Shown: one piece after another, positions 49,011 to 57,026 of the stretch | Numbering within the stretch: position 1 is the first letter of the stretch | Layout of the letters: every line of letters begins with the position of its first letter | Source of the DNA: Phycisphaerales bacterium | Lineage (GTDB): Bacteria > Planctomycetota > Phycisphaerae > SM23-33 | Reading direction: 5' to 3' | Assembly (NCBI GenBank): GCA_018644725.1 | Contig: JABGPZ010000060.1 | Coordinates: forward strand, 1 to 64,000 | DNA: 64,000 bases | Made by a program: the position numbers and the translations under genes | Notes under the pieces: generated by a model | The model's database searches: none | Seen by the model: only the letters and a program-made list of their open reading frames with translations | What the model was told of the DNA's origin: nothing

Positions 49011-49289
49011 GTATAAAAAAGCGTCAATGTACGAAAAATCTTGGATTTGTGAGTCATGGCTTCTTTTTCCAGAGGGCTCTGGGCGTGGCGAGGGAGTTGT
49101 GGATTTGTAGAAGTTGTTCGGAAATTTATTTTGAGAAATCTGGTGAAAATCTCGTGTTTTTGTGTCGATAGGTGGCGAAAGAGGTCGATATAAGTGTTGA
49201 CTCGCGGAAGAATTGTATTCTTTCCGCCCGTCATGACACCAAGGATGGATGTCATAACCTTCTGCAGTAGAAGGACTAAGGAGAATCAC
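49011..49289 (+). promoter_or_regulatory. Leader region of the giant secretin gene
   Basis: About 280 bases without a gene, AT-richer than average. Contents: an inverted repeat ATGACA (49233-49238) / TGTCAT (49250-49255); TTGACT at 49197 with TATTCT 13 bases on, too short a spacer for a good promoter; and a strong AAGGAG site just before the ATG at 49290. I cannot assign a promoter with confidence. Confidence 0.4.
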
Positions 49290-52200
49290 ATGCGTCACGG
49301 ACGACAATGGATGATTGCGATGCTGCTGGCAGGGATGCTGGCGATTTGCATGTGCAATGGTTTAATTTTTGCAGAAGAGTCGGCGGAGTCTGCGCCGAAT
49401 ACGCCCACCGTCACGAACCCTGACACCCCGTCCTCACAAGAGAAGTCTGTCCCCACCCCCAATATCGAATCTTCCGAGAAAAAAGCAGATAAGCCGAGTG
49501 TAGAAAACGAGATAGCCCCGAAAGAGGCGCCTGCGTCCAAGTCCGAGCCCAAACCGGAAGTAAACCCAGAAACCAAGCCAGAAGTTAAGCCTGTAGAAGA
49601 AGTTAAGCCGGAACCCGCGAAGAAGGCGAAAAAGGCCAAGAAAGCCAAGGCCGAGATCAAGGCCGCGGCGGACACGAAGACAAAAGCGGATATCCGCTTC
49701 CAGTTCGACGCGGTTCCCTATAAGGATGTCCTCAAGCGGTTCAGCCAGATGATGAATAAGCCGATTCTCGGCGAGATTGCCGTCGAGGGAACGCTAACCT
49801 TCTCCGATCCAAGGCCTTACACGAATGACGAAGCGATGGATACGCTGAATTTGATCCTCGCGATGAAGGGCTATGCCCTGCGCGAAGAGGGTCGATTCCT
49901 CCGCCTGCGTCCTCTGGCGGAAGTGGCGACGACGACGAAAATCTTCCACGGCCTGGGCGCGGCGACGGGCATTCGCAGCAACGAAATCGTCACCGTGGTT
50001 TTGCCCGTGGCGCATCTGGATTCGACGGCGGCCTCCAAGGCCGTGATTCGCCTGGTGTCCGCGTTTGGATCGATCACGCCGCTGGACAACAATCGCGGTA
50101 TGGTCATCACCGACACGATGGCGAATATCCGCCGCGTGGCGGGCATGCTCAAGGAGCTCGACGTCGAGCCTCCCGCCAAGGCCAAGCCCCAGATCAAGTC
50201 GGTCCTGCTGCACAACGCCTCGGCCAAGACGGTCGCGATGATTCTCCAGAAAATGTTTACATCGACCCCGCAAATGCGGTACGACTCGGCCACTCGCCGG
50301 ATGGTCCCCGTGACCCCCTCCTCGTCAAGTTCTACAAAGAAGTCCGAGTCGAAGCTGATGGTGGCGTATGACGAGCGGATCAATCTGATTATCCTGTTTG
50401 GCGCAGAGGATATGGTTACCCAGGCCGAACAGGTCATCGCCACGTTGGATAAGGATCACCGCGAGGGCCAGGACGACATTCGCGTGTTTGAGTTGAAGAA
50501 CGCGACGGCCTCGGCGGTTGCTCAGGCGATCCACACCATGTTCCCCGCGCCGCGGGCAGGAATGCCGTCGGACGTGGCCGTCAGTGCCGACGCCGCGAAC
50601 AATCGCGTGATCGTGACTGCGACGAAGGTGAAGATGGACCGCATCGAGAATCTGATTAACAAGCTGGACTCCGCCGGCAAGGAGCTTTCGCGCACACGGA
50701 TCATTCGCATCGAAAACGCGGACGCGGCGAGTCTCGCCTCGCCTCTGGTTTCGGCGACGCGCAAGATTGACTCGCGCGGCAGACCGCTCTATCCGCTCGT
50801 TGTGACCGCAGAAATGGGAACGAATTCCATTATTTTGACCGGCCCGGAAGTTGAAATCGCAAAGGCCGAAAAAATCATCGCGACCCTCGACGTCGCACCG
50901 ACCGAGCAATACCCCGTGAAGATCATTGCGCTCACCCAGGCTGACCCGGTTTCGGTGGCGACGATTTTGACTCAGCTCTATGCGCCCCAGGCCATGTCCA
51001 AAAGCTCGAAGGTTCCCACCAAGCGCAAGGGCGGCAAGGTTGTGACCGTGTCGATCCGCCCCGAGTTGCGCAGCCGCAGCTTGCTGGTCCGCGCCGACAA
51101 AGCGACCTTTGAAGCCATCGCCGCACTGGCGAAGAAAATTGACGAATCGGCCTCGCGCGGCGAGCGCAAGCGCACGATTATTATGATGAATTACGCCGAT
51201 GCGACCACCGTGTCTCTGGCGTTGCGTCAGGCGTTTGCGCCGGCGCGTGGCAAGAAGATCAATCCCGAAGACGAGGTGACGATTGTTCCCGAGCCGGGCA
51301 CGAATTCGCTGATCGTGACTGCCAGCGAAGCGAACCTTAAGAAGGTTCAGGATGTGGTCTCCGGCCTCGACCGCGAAGACGCCGCCCGTCAACAGACGGC
51401 GATGATGGTTCTCAAGAACGCCAAGGCGGCGGACGTGTCGAACGTTCTGGCCGACATTTTCGGCGGTGGCACGGGCTCCTCGCGTACGTCGCGCAAGCTC
51501 AGCGGCAATTCGGTGCTGGCGATTTCGGCCGACGAAACGTCCAACGCCATCGTGCTGCGGGGTTCGGCGAATGACGTGGATCGCGCCAAGGATATGATTA
51601 CCCAGCTCGACAGCGCCTCGAGCAGTGGCGCGACGGCGGTGTATCTGCTGCCGCTGAAGTCGTCCGAGGCCAGTGCCGTTCTCCAGCGCGTTCAGGACCT
51701 GTACAACCAGCAGGCAAGCCAGGCGCGTGCGGCGAAAAAGAAGATTGACCCGATGGCGGTCACGGCCGACACGCGGGCGAATGTGCTGATCCTCGCGACG
51801 TCGAAAACGATGTACGAAACGGTCAAAACGTGGGTCCAGCAGGTCGAGGCGATGAAGCCTGCCTCGCGGACGATGAAGATTATTCCGCTGAAACATTCCA
51901 AACCCGCCGATGTCAAAACCGTCGTCGATCAGATGTTCAACGAGGCGACATCGGGTACGGGTTCCTCCGTTAACATCCGGTACAGTTCGTCGCGCAGTTC
52001 CAAGCCCGCCAGCAGCAATCGATGCGAAGTGACGGTGCTGTCCGATCAGAGCGCGGTGATGGTCAAGGCCTCGAGCGACGATCTCGCCGAGATCGAGAAG
52101 ATCGTCCAGAGTCTCGAAGAGTCTGCCAAGACGAATAAACGACAGACGAAAATTTTCGCGCTGAAAAACGCGCCCAACCAGCGAGTGCTGCAGGCGCTGA

Positions 52201-55200
52201 GGGGAATGTATCCCACCGCCCGTGGCGCTACGGCTGACCAGCAGGTGACCATCTCGGCTGTGACGGGCAGCAACGCGATTCTCGTCGCCGCGCCGACCAG
52301 CAAGATGGATGAAATTTCCCACCTCATCGAGCAGCTCGACAAGAAGGAAGTATCCTCCAAGCTCGACTTCCGGATTTATGTGCTCGAGAATGCCCAGCCG
52401 ACAAAAGTCCTGCCGACACTGCAAAAGATGATCGCGCAGATCCTCAGGGCCTATCCTGGCGACACGATTGACATCCAGGCCGACCAGCGTACCAAGAGCC
52501 TGATCGTGACCGCGCGCGAGGCGCTCTTTAGCGACATTGAACAGCTCATCGGCGCGCTGGACGTCGCACCCGCAGCGGCTGAAGCGTTTGTCGAAGTCAT
52601 CATGATCGAGCATGGCAATGCCTCGACCCTGGCGAATGTGCTCAACGAATTGCTGCGCCCCTCGACGACCAAGCTTGTTACGCCCGAAGCCCTCGCGCTT
52701 CAGGAACAGGTCCGCAAGCTCCAGGTCCGTTGCGCCGCCGACGGTACGCTCGCCAAACTCGACCTGACCAAACCCATCAAGGTCAATGCGATTCCGCCCG
52801 CGCCGCAAGGCTGCAACGCGCTGGTGATCCAATCGACCAAAGAGAACCTTGCCGCGCTGAGTGCGATTGCCGCGGCGATGGACGCTCCGCCCGCGGGCAC
52901 GACGCCTAAGGTGCACGAGTACAAACTTGAGAACGGGAATGTGACTTCGATCGCCAGCACGCTGCAGACGCTCTTTGCCGAGCGCCACGCGGTGATTCGC
53001 CTGCGCGATCCCAAGGCCGCCAAGGCCGTCATTGCTCCCGATGTGCGGACGAACACGCTGATGGTCTCGGCCGTCAAGGAAGACCTTGCCATCATCGAAT
53101 CGCTGCTGAAAAAGCTCGACGTTGAACTCGACGATGCGACGGTGCAGCTGGAAGTGCTTTCGCTGAAATACAATGACGCGGGCACGCTGACGACGTCGCT
53201 GAAGCGCCTCTTTGCCGCGCGGCGTAAAAGTCTCACCCCGCTCGGCCAGCAGCAAAATCCCCAGGACGCAGTCGATATTGAAGCGGACTCGCTGTCGAAC
53301 TCCCTAGTCGTCTCGGCCAGCAAAGAAAACCTTTCGTTGCTGAAGGGGCTGCTGAAGAAGATCGATGTTTTGCCCACGGACGAAGCGGGCGTGGTGCGGA
53401 TGTATGTGCTGGAACACGCCGACGCGTCGCGCGTGGCGGAGATGCTCAAAGACCTCGTCAAGCAGGGGCTCTACAAGCCTTCGCTCGTTGGTCAGGGCGC
53501 GGCGAAGCTCAAGGATCGCGAGAAGGTTTCGATCACGGTCGACACACGCACGAACGTGCTGATCGTTTCGGCCAGTCGCGAAAACTTCACGATTCTCGAA
53601 CAGGTTCTCGGCCGGCTTGACTCCAACGAGAACATTGCCCAGCTTAACCAGATTCAGACCTTCCCGCTGAAAAAGGCCGACGCGGTTTCGATCGCGCCGA
53701 CGATTCAGCAATTCTTTGACAAGCGCCTGAGCGCACTCAAGACGGCGGGTTCGACGACGCGGATTCAGCCGGTCGTGGTCATCGCGGACGGGCGGACCAA
53801 CAGCCTGCTCGTCGCGGGTAGCCGCGAAACCTTCGGCGAGATCAAGAGCATGATCGAGCGCCTCGACGGTGACGCGGTGACGCCGGAAAACAGTTACGAA
53901 ATCTTCACCCTCAAACATGCTTCGGCCTCGGTGCTTCAGGGTACGTTGCAGAAACTGTTCGACAGCCGCAACCAGCGCGACGGCAGCAAGGACAAAATCA
54001 CCGTCCTCTCCGAGCCGACGGCCAACACGCTGATCGTGGGCTGTCCGCCGGAGGACATGCTCGAAGTGCGCAAGCTGATTACGTCGCTCGACAAGCCGAC
54101 CGCTGGAGACACCGCGAGCAACACCAAGAGCTATCCGCTCAAGCATGCCGACGCGGCCGAGCTCGTCAAGACGCTCTCCGACCTGTACAAGACGCAAAAC
54201 CCCACCGGGACAATCCTCATCGCCGCCGACGAACGCACCAACACCATCGTCCTCACCGGCGGGCTGGGTGACATCAAGCGCGTGGGCGAACTCGTTGCCC
54301 AGTTGGATCGTGAGACCGTTGCCAACGTGACCGAGATTCGCGTCTTCCCGCTGAAGAACGCTAACGCCGAAGAGCTGGCGACGTTGCTGACGGAATTGCT
54401 GACTCAAAAGCCCAAGGCTCTGACCAAGCTTTCAGCCAACCGCCAGACGCTGTTGCAGTTCGTCACGGCCGACAAGAACAACCAGAAAATTATCTCCCAG
54501 GCGCTGCACGAAGGGCTGCTGATCAATTCTGATAAGCGCACCAATTCCATTGTCGTCTCTGCGCCCCAGTCCGTAATTCCGCTGCTGAGTAATCTCATCG
54601 GCGCGATGGATGCCATCAGTCCCCAAGAGGCTGAAATCCGCGTCTTCAAGCTCACCAATGCCGACGCGACGCAGATGGCCGACGTGCTCAACCAGCTCTT
54701 CCGCACCGAGGACGCCCCCACGGGTACCTCGCGCAAGGCGCCGGAAGTGACCTACACCCTCAAGGACGGTTCGGGCAAAGCCGCCGCAAGTACCGGCTCG
54801 GCCTCGCAGTCGTCACTGAATATTACCGTCGATGAACGGACCAACTGTCTGCTGATCGGTGGCACGCATCGCCAGATCGAAATGGCCGCAGCGGTTATCG
54901 CCGACCTCGATTCGTCGCCTGCCCAACAGCGCGTGACGAAGGTCTATCGCCCGCGCAACAACGAAGTCGAGAACATTGAAAAGGCCCTGCGCAGTTTCCT
55001 CGACGAAGAACGCAAACGCATCGAAACCGCCCTCGGCAAAGACCGCCTTGGCGCGGCCCAGCGACTCTTGGAGCGCGAAGTCGCCGTCGTTGCCGAGCCC
55101 AACACCAACACACTGATGATCTCCGCGTCGCCGCGGTATTTCGACACGCTCGTGAAGATGATTGACGAGCTGGACCAGCCGCCCGCGCAGGTGCTCATCC

Positions 55201-56339
55201 AGGCACTGCTCGCGGAGGTGAACATCGACGACACGACCGACCTCGGGATGGAGTGGTCGCACAAAGGCACCGCTGGGAGCAACGCGCTCGCCACGGGTGC
55301 GGACTTCAACATCCAAGCGGGCATCCAGCAGGGCACGGCCGTGCCGGGCTTCAGCGTGTCGGTCTCGGGCGGAAATCTGAATTTCTTCCTTCAGGCGTTG
55401 CGAAGCCAGAACCGCCTCGAGATTCTCTCTCGCCCGCAATTGCTGGCGATGGACAATCAAAAGGGCGTGATCAATGTCGGCCAGGAATTCCCGATCATCA
55501 CGGGCAGCCGCATCTCCGACAATGACCAGACCTACACCACGATCCAGTACAAGAAAATCGGCGTGACGCTGGAGATTCTCCCGCGCATCGGCTCGGACGA
55601 TACGATTCGCCTGGAAGTCCTCGCGTCAAGCTCGTCGGTGGGCACGTCGCAGGTCCAGGTGGCCGAGGGCGTTCAGGCGCGTTCGATCAACAACCGTTCG
55701 GCCGAGACGACCGTCACCTGCTATGACGGCCAGACCATCATTATTGGCGGGCTGATCACGACCGAAGAAAACTCCGTAGAGAACAAGATCCCCGTCCTGG
55801 GCGACCTGCCCTACATCGGCCCGCTCTTCCGCGACATCCACAAGGAAAAACGGCGCGTCGAGTTGCTGATTTTCCTCACGCCGAAGATCATGCGTTCCAA
55901 GACCGCCGCCAAGGACATCACGACCAACGAGCTCAAACGCGAGCACCTCGTCCACACGCTCAACAGCGACGACCGCATCAAGCGCGGCACGCTCGACGGC
56001 ATTCAGGACAAGACGCTCCAGCAGGCTACGGGCATCGGCTCGACGGCCGCCCCCGCCGGTCGCAATGCGGAAATCCGCCAGACGGTCATCGACCTGGGCC
56101 TCGTGCCCCAGCCTTGGCCAGGCCAGAAGGATCTCTTCCCGCGCTCGGTCGAAATCACACCCCCCGCCAAGTCGACTTCCGTCCCTGCCCCCGCGCAGGC
56201 GGAGCCCGCGTCGACGACGGCTTCTTCTACTTCCCATCAATCTCACTTTGCGCCGCGGCGCTTGTCCGTGACACCTCGGGCTGCTGCGAACTCCCGTCGG
56301 CGAGTGCCCCGGCTCAGTGAGATGGAGGACTCCCGATGA
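49290..56339 (+). CDS. Giant type II secretion-type secretin with about 21 N1-like periplasmic modules
   Basis: 2349 residues; known GspD/PilQ secretins have about 650-750. Order: signal peptide (1-30, MIAMLLAGMLAICMCNGLIF); a Pro/Glu/Lys-rich linker (31-130); an N0-like domain (about 133-225, FDAVPYKDVLKRFSQMMNKP); about 21 repeats of the secretin N1/KH-type fold (about 230-1965, each 70-100 residues, pattern VFPLKNANAEELATLL ... RTNSIVVSA ... LLSNLIGAMD); a normal secretin pore domain (about 1966-2215) with VEVNI-like start, LEILSRPQLLAMDNQKG, VGQEFPI, VTLEILPRIG, and NKIPVLGDLPYIGPLF near its end; then a Pro/Ser/Ala-rich tail of about 130 residues. It would form an outer-membrane channel with an exceptionally long periplasmic stalk. 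AAGGAG fixes the start. A small putative lipoprotein gene overlaps its stop. Confidence 0.93.
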   Translation: MRHGRQWMIAMLLAGMLAICMCNGLIFAEESAESAPNTPTVTNPDTPSSQEKSVPTPNIESSEKKADKPSVENEIAPKEAPASKSEPKPEVNPETKPEVKPVEEVKPEPAKKAKKAKKAKAEIKAAADTKTKADIRFQFDAVPYKDVLKRFSQMMNKPILGEIAVEGTLTFSDPRPYTNDEAMDTLNLILAMKGYALREEGRFLRLRPLAEVATTTKIFHGLGAATGIRSNEIVTVVLPVAHLDSTAASKAVIRLVSAFGSITPLDNNRGMVITDTMANIRRVAGMLKELDVEPPAKAKPQIKSVLLHNASAKTVAMILQKMFTSTPQMRYDSATRRMVPVTPSSSSSTKKSESKLMVAYDERINLIILFGAEDMVTQAEQVIATLDKDHREGQDDIRVFELKNATASAVAQAIHTMFPAPRAGMPSDVAVSADAANNRVIVTATKVKMDRIENLINKLDSAGKELSRTRIIRIENADAASLASPLVSATRKIDSRGRPLYPLVVTAEMGTNSIILTGPEVEIAKAEKIIATLDVAPTEQYPVKIIALTQADPVSVATILTQLYAPQAMSKSSKVPTKRKGGKVVTVSIRPELRSRSLLVRADKATFEAIAALAKKIDESASRGERKRTIIMMNYADATTVSLALRQAFAPARGKKINPEDEVTIVPEPGTNSLIVTASEANLKKVQDVVSGLDREDAARQQTAMMVLKNAKAADVSNVLADIFGGGTGSSRTSRKLSGNSVLAISADETSNAIVLRGSANDVDRAKDMITQLDSASSSGATAVYLLPLKSSEASAVLQRVQDLYNQQASQARAAKKKIDPMAVTADTRANVLILATSKTMYETVKTWVQQVEAMKPASRTMKIIPLKHSKPADVKTVVDQMFNEATSGTGSSVNIRYSSSRSSKPASSNRCEVTVLSDQSAVMVKASSDDLAEIEKIVQSLEESAKTNKRQTKIFALKNAPNQRVLQALRGMYPTARGATADQQVTISAVTGSNAILVAAPTSKMDEISHLIEQLDKKEVSSKLDFRIYVLENAQPTKVLPTLQKMIAQILRAYPGDTIDIQADQRTKSLIVTAREALFSDIEQLIGALDVAPAAAEAFVEVIMIEHGNASTLANVLNELLRPSTTKLVTPEALALQEQVRKLQVRCAADGTLAKLDLTKPIKVNAIPPAPQGCNALVIQSTKENLAALSAIAAAMDAPPAGTTPKVHEYKLENGNVTSIASTLQTLFAERHAVIRLRDPKAAKAVIAPDVRTNTLMVSAVKEDLAIIESLLKKLDVELDDATVQLEVLSLKYNDAGTLTTSLKRLFAARRKSLTPLGQQQNPQDAVDIEADSLSNSLVVSASKENLSLLKGLLKKIDVLPTDEAGVVRMYVLEHADASRVAEMLKDLVKQGLYKPSLVGQGAAKLKDREKVSITVDTRTNVLIVSASRENFTILEQVLGRLDSNENIAQLNQIQTFPLKKADAVSIAPTIQQFFDKRLSALKTAGSTTRIQPVVVIADGRTNSLLVAGSRETFGEIKSMIERLDGDAVTPENSYEIFTLKHASASVLQGTLQKLFDSRNQRDGSKDKITVLSEPTANTLIVGCPPEDMLEVRKLITSLDKPTAGDTASNTKSYPLKHADAAELVKTLSDLYKTQNPTGTILIAADERTNTIVLTGGLGDIKRVGELVAQLDRETVANVTEIRVFPLKNANAEELATLLTELLTQKPKALTKLSANRQTLLQFVTADKNNQKIISQALHEGLLINSDKRTNSIVVSAPQSVIPLLSNLIGAMDAISPQEAEIRVFKLTNADATQMADVLNQLFRTEDAPTGTSRKAPEVTYTLKDGSGKAAASTGSASQSSLNITVDERTNCLLIGGTHRQIEMAAAVIADLDSSPAQQRVTKVYRPRNNEVENIEKALRSFLDEERKRIETALGKDRLGAAQRLLEREVAVVAEPNTNTLMISASPRYFDTLVKMIDELDQPPAQVLIQALLAEVNIDDTTDLGMEWSHKGTAGSNALATGADFNIQAGIQQGTAVPGFSVSVSGGNLNFFLQALRSQNRLEILSRPQLLAMDNQKGVINVGQEFPIITGSRISDNDQTYTTIQYKKIGVTLEILPRIGSDDTIRLEVLASSSSVGTSQVQVAEGVQARSINNRSAETTVTCYDGQTIIIGGLITTEENSVENKIPVLGDLPYIGPLFRDIHKEKRRVELLIFLTPKIMRSKTAAKDITTNELKREHLVHTLNSDDRIKRGTLDGIQDKTLQQATGIGSTAAPAGRNAEIRQTVIDLGLVPQPWPGQKDLFPRSVEITPPAKSTSVPAPAQAEPASTTASSTSHQSHFAPRRLSVTPRAAANSRRRVPRLSEMEDSR
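49982..55182 (+). repeat. Tandem array of about 21 divergent secretin N-domain modules within the giant secretin
   Basis: Counted from the recurring end-pattern (hydrophobic strand, T/S-N-x-hydrophobic strand, then helix ending in LD). Mean length is about 83 residues. Modules are divergent in sequence (not recent copies) except for shared consensus phrases such as RTNxLIVSAS. Several carry low-complexity insertions (for example near residues 335-355 and 905-920). Confidence 0.8.
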
Positions 56340-56875
56340 GCGTACCCAAACCGCGCCTGAGCTGGTTCCTGATCCTGGTGGTCGTAGGCTTTTTAATGGG
56401 CCTGTTCGCCAGCAGCGGCTGTGGGGGCATGGAGACCCCCAATTGGCTGCGGACCAAGCCCAAGCCCAGCCCGCCCGTCGCACACATCAGCATGTCCTGC
56501 CCGCCTGTCGCCGCCGACTTTGACGGCGATGGCGAGAATGACGGCGTGCCGGTGTTGTTGATGTTTTACGCGAACACGGAGGGGGCAATTACCGCCATCC
56601 GTCCCGACGGAACGGTGAAGATGGGCCTCTATGTCGGGAAGCATACGGGCAAAATTCCCGCCAACGTCAAGCCGCATCAGACCTGGACCCTCACCGCCGC
56701 CGAGCTTGCCAGCTGTGAAGGTACGCAGATGAAGTTGGTCTCCTATCGGGTGCCGCTTCGCTGGAAAACCGCGCCGCCCAAGGGTCGCATCACCTTCAGC
56801 TGTCTCTTCACGCCCGCCTCGGGCGACCGGCCTCAGGTCGCGGCCGAGCCCGTCATTTTGCCCTATTACAAATAA
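56336..56875 (+). CDS. Small exported protein, probable lipoprotein, coupled to the giant secretin
   Basis: 179 residues. A hydrophobic segment (FLILVVVGFLMGLFASSGC) ends with a possible lipobox, SSGC with Cys29, though Ser at -3 is not the ideal residue. After a Pro/Lys linker comes a calcium-loop-like motif DFDGDGENDG (about 62-71) and a beta-rich body with four cysteines. The start overlaps the secretin stop (ATGA). Placement and lipoprotein look suggest a pilotin- or secretin-accessory-like partner; no pilotin family is recognised. Confidence 0.75.
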   Translation: MSVPKPRLSWFLILVVVGFLMGLFASSGCGGMETPNWLRTKPKPSPPVAHISMSCPPVAADFDGDGENDGVPVLLMFYANTEGAITAIRPDGTVKMGLYVGKHTGKIPANVKPHQTWTLTAAELASCEGTQMKLVSYRVPLRWKTAPPKGRITFSCLFTPASGDRPQVAAEPVILPYYK

Positions 56876-56880
56876 GCAAG

Positions 56881-56911
56881 CAGGCCAGAGGCAATAGGCC
56901 GAGGCTGTAGG
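56881..56911. repeat. Intergenic repeat element, copy 2
   Basis: Reverse complement begins CCTACAGCCTCGGCCT and continues with GCCTCTGGCCTG, matching the element at 45943-45970 in its first 17 positions with few differences. Confidence 0.4.
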
Positions 56912-56924
56912 AAAGAAAAAACAA

Positions 56925-56944
56925 GGGCGAAACATTTTTCGCCC
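56925..56944. repeat. Hairpin after the secretin accessory gene
   Basis: GGGCGAAA pairs perfectly with TTTCGCCC around CATT. It is directly followed by the nine-base arm CGCCCCTAC (56940-56948), whose inverse GTAGGGGCG lies at 56992-57000, on the far side of the terminator. Confidence 0.6.
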
Positions 56945-56960
56945 CTACGAAATAGACAAA

Positions 56961-56991
56961 CAAAAACCCGGCCAATCGGTCGGGTGTTTTT
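56961..56991. terminator. Bidirectional terminator between the secretin operon and mutS
   Basis: Stem ACCCGGCC / GGTCGGGT (one G.T pair), loop AATC, with A-tract and T-tract on either side. It serves the convergent operons. Confidence 0.85.
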
Positions 56992-57026
56992 GTAGGGGCG
57001 ACGCTTGCTGCGCCCGAATTTGGGAT

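Noticed and set aside
50325..53255. 976-codon open frame antisense to the giant secretin
   Set aside because: GC-rich codon bias keeps the opposite frame open; composition is Arg/His-rich, there is no ribosome site, and the plus strand has clear domain repeats.
49982..55182. Possibility that the long repeat region is several fused or mis-assembled genes
   Set aside because: A single open frame, uniform codon use, divergent modules and a proper signal peptide and pore domain at the ends argue for one genuine protein.
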